From Methylocystaceae bacterium (GTDB lineage: Bacteria > Pseudomonadota > Alphaproteobacteria > Rhizobiales > Beijerinckiaceae), in the NCBI GenBank assembly GCA_003152255.1, contig PLZT01000438.1, positions 18,943 to 31,785 of the forward strand: 12,843 nt of DNA, written 5' to 3'. Made by a program: the position numbers and the translations under genes. Positions within the stretch are counted from its first letter, which is position 1, and the number at the start of each line of letters is the position of its first letter. The notes below the pieces were generated by a model that made no database searches, was not told the origin of the DNA, and worked only from the letters and a program-made list of their open reading frames with translations. Below are positions 8,637-12,843 of this stretch, piece after piece.

Positions 8637-9944
8637 ATGAATGACGCCAACACGCCCTTCGTCGAACATGAGTCGCGCGCGGCGGTTCTCGCGGAGCTGC
8701 ATGCGCGCCCCTTCGTGCCCATGGAGACGCCCCGCCGCGTCTATCATTTCGCCTTCGCCACCAATGAGGACGAGGCGCGGGCGGACCGCGAGGAGATCGA
8801 GAAGCTCTGCGCCTCTCCAGATTGCGCGGCGGCGGGGGACGCCAAGTTCAAAAGCATGACCGTCGGCGATTGGGCCTTGCGCTGGGAGCAGCACACCGAA
8901 TTCACCACCTACACCTGGTCCACGTCGCTGGACGCCGCCGCGCCTTTCTCGCATCCCGATCCCTTGGGCGCGGGGGAGATAAGATTTCGACCGGCCGGGC
9001 GCCTGATCGTCGCCGCTCATCTTTGCGTCGTCGGCCGCGAGCAAAGCGTGGAGGAACTGGCGAGCCGGTTCGATTCGCGAAGTCTTTGCGTGATCGGCGT
9101 CGCCAAGGGCGCGGCGCATGTGCTGACGGATTTCGCCTTGGACGAGGCCAATTTCACGCGGCTGGTCATCCGATCCGGCGGCGTGAGCGCGCTGGAGGCG
9201 GGCCGCATCGCCCAGCGCGCGCTGGAAGTCGAAACATACCGCGTCATGGCGCTGCTCGGCCTGCCGGAGGCGCGGCGGGCGAGTCCGGAGCTGCGCGCCA
9301 TGGAGCACGAGCTTTCCGGCATCACCCACGCGCTCAGCCGCATGCGGGACGCGCGCACCAACGAGGATTTACTCAAGCGCCTATCGGATTTGCTGGCGGC
9401 CAGCGAGGCGCTCTCGACCCGCGCCGCTTTTCGCTTCGGCGCCAGCCGCGCCTATCACGCGCTGGTCAAGAACCGGCTGGATCTGCTGCAGGAGGCCAAG
9501 GAAAGCCAATATGTGACGATCACCAATTTTTTCAGCGCGCGGCTCGACCCGGCGATAGAGACCTGCAACGCCGTCGAGGCGCGGCAGGCGCGCTTGTCGA
9601 ACCAGTTGGAGCGCGCGATCAATCTGATGCGCACCGGCATCACCTTCGAACTCGAACGCCAGAACCGCGACCTGCTGCACGATATGAACCGCCGCGCGCG
9701 CTTGCAGATGCGTCTGCAACGCATCGTGCAGGGCCTGTCGGTCGCCGCGCTCGCCTATTATCTTCTGGGGCTGACGGCTTTTGTCGCGAAGGGCGCCAAG
9801 GACGCGGGCTGGTTGCCCGCCGGCATGACCGCCGAAGAGATGACCGCGCTCTCCTTGCCGCTGGTGCTTCTGGCCTCCTGGCTATTCATGGCGCGCGTGC
9901 AGCGGCTGTCGCTGAAGGCGGCCAAGGAAGAGCAGGTGGATTAG
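8637..9944 (+). CDS. DUF3422 family membrane-anchored protein
   Basis: The protein is 435 residues starting MNDANTPFVEHESRAAVLAELHARPF, with the start typical of DUF3422 (COG4949): an N-terminal HxxR...LHARPF block, the WEQHTEFTTYTW motif (about 83-94), a long helical middle (about 215-360) with many heptad-like Leu/Ala/Arg positions, and two C-terminal TM helices (about 366-384 and 403-419). Most of the protein would face the cytoplasm, anchored at its C-terminus. The molecular function of the family is unknown to me. It starts 12 bases after pgm with GGGAC upstream, so the two are probably co-transcribed. It ends 5 bases before the convergent minus-strand gene. An antisense open frame across 7446-9329 is a composition shadow. 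Confidence 0.9.
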   Translation: MNDANTPFVEHESRAAVLAELHARPFVPMETPRRVYHFAFATNEDEARADREEIEKLCASPDCAAAGDAKFKSMTVGDWALRWEQHTEFTTYTWSTSLDAAAPFSHPDPLGAGEIRFRPAGRLIVAAHLCVVGREQSVEELASRFDSRSLCVIGVAKGAAHVLTDFALDEANFTRLVIRSGGVSALEAGRIAQRALEVETYRVMALLGLPEARRASPELRAMEHELSGITHALSRMRDARTNEDLLKRLSDLLAASEALSTRAAFRFGASRAYHALVKNRLDLLQEAKESQYVTITNFFSARLDPAIETCNAVEARQARLSNQLERAINLMRTGITFELERQNRDLLHDMNRRARLQMRLQRIVQGLSVAALAYYLLGLTAFVAKGAKDAGWLPAGMTAEEMTALSLPLVLLASWLFMARVQRLSLKAAKEEQVD

Positions 9945-9949
9945 CCGGG

Positions 9950-10513
9950 TCAATTCTCGGCCTGCGCGCCGGTCTGCCGGCGATGCACAAAAATAAACGT
10001 GGCCAGGACGGCGAGACTGACGGACACGATAGTGATCAGCAAGGTCGCCCGATCGAGCCAGGCGATGAAGGGCACGCCAAGCGCGAGCACGACGCCGACG
10101 ACGCAGATGCGCCATGCTCCAAGCTGAGCGCCCGCGGTGAATGTTCCCAGCGCCAACAGGGTCAGCACCATCAGCGCGCTGGCGTCGGCGTTCATCATGC
10201 TCTTCACATCCGGCACGTATGCGAGCTGCATGGCGATGAACACCGCGCCCCAGTGAAGAGCCTCCACCGTGACGAGGCGCGGCAACACAGGCTTCGGGTG
10301 CGTTTCGCGCGATCTTGTCCAAACGCACACGGCGGCGAACACGGGAACGAGTATCTCCCAATAGGCCATCATGGCGCTGCCCGCCACGCTCGCGACGGCG
10401 ACTCCGATAACGGCGAGCGCCAGCATGACGACATAAGGCCAGTCGCGCGCGAGAAAGCCTCGGGGGCTGAGTTCCGATTGTGGGTCGTTCATATCCGCCT
10501 CCGCCTCGGTCAT
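9950..10513 (-). CDS. Multi-pass inner-membrane protein of unknown function
   Basis: The protein is 187 residues starting MTEAEADMNDPQSELS. After a polar N-terminus of about 25 residues come about six hydrophobic segments (roughly 26-45, 47-64, 83-100, 114-133, 137-156, 158-177) and a short polar tail HRRQTGAQAEN. No catalytic or transport motif is evident and I do not recognise the family. An in-frame start at 10591 is possible, but ATG 10513 has an excellent AAGGAG site 7 bases upstream (10521-10526), and the extra residues look non-coding. It is convergent with the DUF3422 gene and follows xseB on the same strand after 132 bases, so it may have its own promoter. Confidence 0.7.
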   Translation of the reverse strand: MTEAEADMNDPQSELSPRGFLARDWPYVVMLALAVIGVAVASVAGSAMMAYWEILVPVFAAVCVWTRSRETHPKPVLPRLVTVEALHWGAVFIAMQLAYVPDVKSMMNADASALMVLTLLALGTFTAGAQLGAWRICVVGVVLALGVPFIAWLDRATLLITIVSVSLAVLATFIFVHRRQTGAQAEN

Positions 10514-10520
10514 CGCATAG

Positions 10521-10526
10521 CTCCTT
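10521..10526 (-). promoter_or_regulatory. Ribosome binding site deciding the 10513 start
   Basis: Minus-strand AAGGAG (CTCCTT on the plus strand) sits 7 bases before the ATG at 10513. It is the best Shine-Dalgarno match in the window and decides between this start and the in-frame ATG at 10591. Confidence 0.7.
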
Positions 10527-10645
10527 CGCCAATAGGCATATTTTTTTTGACGCGCGGACATGCTCCAAGGGAGCGATGGGGAACACGACATTCGCTCGTT
10601 TCGAGCCGTTTAGCAAATGTCCGCGTCGCCCTCCCGCCGCGAGGA

Positions 10646-10894
10646 TTACTCGACGTCGAGCGGCGCGACGCCCTTGGGCGCGCCATTTTCGCCGAGCGTG
10701 ATTTTCTCGATGCGCGCCTCCGCCTGCGCGAGCAGGGCGTCGCAGCGCTTCTTCAAGGCCTCGCCCCGCTCATAGAGTTTCACCGATTCGTCGAGCGAAA
10801 CCGAGGATTTCTCCAAAGCGGCGACAATCTCCTCGAGCTCCTGCATGGCTTTTTCGAATGGGAGGGAGGCTATGTCGGCGGATGTTTCAGGCAC
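10646..10894 (-). CDS. xseB: Exodeoxyribonuclease VII small subunit
   Basis: The protein is 82 residues, normal for XseB. It carries the conserved helical hairpin [19 protein letters not shown] (13-31), [19 protein letters not shown] (33-51) and [12 protein letters not shown] (54-65). Several copies bind the XseA large subunit to form the nuclease that degrades single-stranded DNA to oligonucleotides in repair. The start is GTG at 10894 with a weak GAG 7 bases upstream. In many alphaproteobacteria xseB lies with ispA and dxs. Here it is between a CDF transporter (91 bases upstream) and a membrane protein, and xseA is not in the window. Confidence 0.93.
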   Translation of the reverse strand: MPETSADIASLPFEKAMQELEEIVAALEKSSVSLDESVKLYERGEALKKRCDALLAQAEARIEKITLGENGAPKGVAPLDVE

Positions 10895-10985
10895 GGTTTT
10901 TCTCGTCGGTCAGAGCGCGAACGTCCGCGCTCGGGGTCTAGGCTCGATCCTACCCGATCCGCGATGGAATTGCGATGCGCCGGGA

Positions 10986-12383
10986 TCAAGCTTCGCTGGG
11001 CTCGGAATGGCCGGCGACGCGCAGAATTGTCGGAAATTCTTCCCGTAGCCGCCGCTCGATCGCGTCGACCGCCTCATGCGCGGCCTCGACGGTCAGCAGA
11101 TCGTCGGCCCGGCAATGATAATTGACGACGAGACCGTCGGCGGTCCCGCGCACGCGCACGTCGTGCACGTCGTGAACGTCGCCTTGGACCGCCGCGTAAC
11201 CCGCGAGAGCGTCCGCGATGGCGTTCCGAATGACGGGATCGGCTTCGCGACCGATCAATATATGCGGTGCCAGCGGCTCCAGATGGGTGTCGATCTCGAT
11301 GTCGGCGCCGAATTCGTCGCGAATGGCGTTCTCGAACTGCGTGGCGACTTCATGCGCGCGCCGCAGCGGCATGGCCGCGTCGAGTTCGAGATCGAGGCAG
11401 ATCGACAGCCGTTCCTCGATCTGCTGCGCGATGATGTGATGCACCGGCAAATGCCGCCGCGCCGCCACCAGCAAAATGCGTTCGATCACGGTTTCGTCGT
11501 CGATCGCGCGCGGCTCCGTCGTCACGGTGATCCGCGCCCGCGGGGAGTGCGCCTCCACCGCGGCGACAACCGCGTCCTTGATGCGCGCCGCCTGTTCCAC
11601 CCGCAGCGATCTCGACACAGCGATCGATGCCTCGCCGATCACGTTCTGGCCGACCTTGCGCAGCCGCAGCGACTCCAACGCGATCACGCCGGGAACCTCG
11701 CCGATGACCTGCTCGAATTTCGGAACAAGCTCCCTGGGCGCGGCGTCCAGCAGCGTCTCGATGGTTCGCCGTCCGAGGCGAAAGCCCGCCAGGGCGATAA
11801 ACAACGCGACCCCGAAGGCCGCCAGGGCGTCGCCATGCATGAAGCCAAATCGCGTCGCCGCGAGGCCGACCGCCACGAGAGCGGACGCGATGAGATCGCT
11901 GGCGAAATGCAGCGCGTCCGCGGCCAGCGCGTCGCTGCCCTCCGCTTCGGCGATGCGGGACAATTGGCGCGAGCGGACGAGATCGACCAGGATCGATACG
12001 CCGAGCACGGCGAACACCGGCCAGTCCGCGTCGACGGGCGCGGGTTCGCCGAGTCGGCGCGCGGCCTCCTCCACGACGAACAAAGCGAGGCCGAACAGCA
12101 GGCCGGTCTCCATCAAGGCGGCCAGGGCCTCGATCTTGCCATGGCCATAATGATGTTCGGCGTCCGCCGGCTTATCGGCTTCGCGCACCGCGAAATAGGT
12201 GAGGATCGTCGCTCCGGTGTCGACGGCGGCATGGCCCGCCTCGGACAAGAGGGACAGCGAACCTGACCACAAGCCAGCCGCCAGCTTGGCGCAGGTCAGC
12301 AGCGCGCTGGCGGCGATCGAGGCCTTCGCGGCCGTCAATTTGCGCGAAGGATCGGCCTTATCGACATTTCCGGCCTTGCTCAT
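10986..12383 (-). CDS. CDF-family cation efflux transporter with three tandem cytoplasmic domains
   Basis: The protein is 465 residues, well over the roughly 300 of simple CDF pumps. Six TM helices (about 18-205) include the transport-site motifs HAAVD in TM2 (His51, Asp55) and HFASD in TM5 (His159, Asp163), plus the conserved HHYGHGKIEALAAL (77-90). HxxxD in both helices favours Zn2+ (or Cd2+) over Mn2+ by family precedent. The long C-terminus looks like three ZT-dimer (ferredoxin-like) repeats at about 217-292, 300-371 and 385-462, each ending in a similar acidic turn (TTEP, THLEP, GHSEP). Proton-driven efflux from the cytoplasm is inferred. The ATG at 12383 has no clear ribosome site. It is followed after 91 bases by xseB on the same strand. 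Confidence 0.9.
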   Translation of the reverse strand: MSKAGNVDKADPSRKLTAAKASIAASALLTCAKLAAGLWSGSLSLLSEAGHAAVDTGATILTYFAVREADKPADAEHHYGHGKIEALAALMETGLLFGLALFVVEEAARRLGEPAPVDADWPVFAVLGVSILVDLVRSRQLSRIAEAEGSDALAADALHFASDLIASALVAVGLAATRFGFMHGDALAAFGVALFIALAGFRLGRRTIETLLDAAPRELVPKFEQVIGEVPGVIALESLRLRKVGQNVIGEASIAVSRSLRVEQAARIKDAVVAAVEAHSPRARITVTTEPRAIDDETVIERILLVAARRHLPVHHIIAQQIEERLSICLDLELDAAMPLRRAHEVATQFENAIRDEFGADIEIDTHLEPLAPHILIGREADPVIRNAIADALAGYAAVQGDVHDVHDVRVRGTADGLVVNYHCRADDLLTVEAAHEAVDAIERRLREEFPTILRVAGHSEPSEA

Positions 12384-12512
12384 GGGGTGTTCGCGCGCAT
12401 TCTATGAAGACCGGGCTTGGCGTTGCCGCGATGCAACTACCAAACCGTCCGCCCACGCGCAAATCGTGAACGTCGCCGGGAAGAGGCTAGGGCGTGCGTT
12501 CCGCCTCTCGGG

Positions 12513-12538
12513 GCGGTAAAAGCTTGGCGCGGTAAAAG
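12513..12538. repeat. 10-bp direct repeat upstream of gloA
   Basis: GCGGTAAAAG occurs at 12513-12522 and again at 12529-12538, 16 bases apart, 31 bases before the gloA start. It could be a regulator site or chance duplication; the repeat spacing is longer than one helical turn. Confidence 0.5.
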
Positions 12539-12568
12539 AAACCGACCAAACCAATGGGAGCGTTCGAC

Positions 12569-12843
12569 ATGCGCTATCTTCACACGATGATCCGCGTCGC
12601 CGATTTGGCGCGTTCGCTCGATTTCTTTCAGAGCGGTCTGGGTCTGATTGAAATCCGTCGCGCCGAAAGCGAAAAGGGCCGTTACACGCTGGTCTATCTC
12701 GCGGCGCCGGGGGACGCGGAGGCGGCCAGGCGGGACGATGCGCCATTGATCGAGCTGACCCATAATTGGGATGCGGAAGTCTATACGGGCGGCCGCAATT
12801 TCGGGCATCTCGCCTTCTCCGTGGACGATATTTACGCGACCTG
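12569..12843 (+). CDS. gloA: Lactoylglutathione lyase (glyoxalase I), 5' part
   Basis: Ninety-one complete codons are present before the right edge cuts the gene. The protein starts [20 protein letters not shown], typical of proteobacterial GloA of about 130-150 residues. Metal ligands visible are His5, Glu62 (LIELTHNW) and His80 ([16 protein letters not shown]). The fourth, a C-terminal Glu, lies beyond the window. It isomerises the hemithioacetal of methylglyoxal and glutathione to S-lactoylglutathione in the cytoplasm. GGGAG lies 8 bases before the ATG, confirming the start. It is divergent from the CDF gene, with 185 bases between the starts. Confidence 0.93.
   Translation, partial: MRYLHTMIRVADLARSLDFFQSGLGLIEIRRAESEKGRYTLVYLAAPGDAEAARRDDAPLIELTHNWDAEVYTGGRNFGHLAFSVDDIYAT

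Noticed and set aside
10540..10552. T8 run as terminator of xseB
   Set aside because: It lies in the xseB to 9950-10513 gap but reads as A on the minus strand, and no GC stem precedes it in the right orientation.
8822..11125. 767-codon plus-strand open frame
   Set aside because: Overlaps DUF3422 in another frame and runs antisense through the 9950-10513 gene and xseB; highly Arg-rich shadow.

Overview
The window reads as chromosomal DNA of a GC-rich alphaproteobacterium, most likely of the Hyphomicrobiales. I infer this from strongly GC-biased third codon positions, a DUF3422 membrane protein, an alphaproteobacterial-style GloA and XseB, and the style of the ClpP-fold hypothetical protein. 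A methylotroph-like relative (Methylocystaceae or Beijerinckiaceae) is possible but is only an impression. I see no phage, IS, CRISPR, tRNA or rRNA signal.

Left part (1-2064): the 3' end of an unidentified plus-strand gene, a strong inverted repeat, a minus-strand gene for a small two-TM protein with a credible sigma70-type promoter, a markedly AT-rich gene-free stretch (937-1254), and a minus-strand protein with the SACT/His signature of the periplasmic ClpP-like family but no signal peptide.

Centre (2331-6823): the most interesting block, a tightly packed plus-strand operon of a RuBisCO-like protein, a small cupin, MtnA, and a CoA-binding domain fused in frame to O-acetylhomoserine sulfhydrylase. 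Two of the three junctions are 4-base ATGA overlaps. Together these match the MTA-isoprenoid shunt described in Rhodospirillum rubrum. MtnA converts 5-methylthioribose-1-phosphate to 5-methylthioribulose-1-phosphate, the RLP isomerises this to 1-methylthioxylulose-5-phosphate, the cupin releases methanethiol and leaves 1-deoxyxylulose-5-phosphate for isoprenoid synthesis, and the sulfhydrylase returns methanethiol to methionine. The enzyme forming 5-methylthioribose-1-phosphate from MTA (MtnP, or Mtn nucleosidase plus MtnK) is not in the window. The last gene carries a frameshift near 6443-6447 that fits a 20-base deletion between GCCAT repeats. Either the methionine-recycling end of the pathway is broken in this strain, or the sequence has an error there.

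Right part (6996-12843): phosphoglucomutase followed closely by a DUF3422 protein on the plus strand. Convergent to them are three minus-strand genes: a multi-pass membrane protein, xseB and a long CDF-family metal transporter with three tandem cytoplasmic domains. The window ends inside a plus-strand lactoylglutathione lyase gene (gloA).
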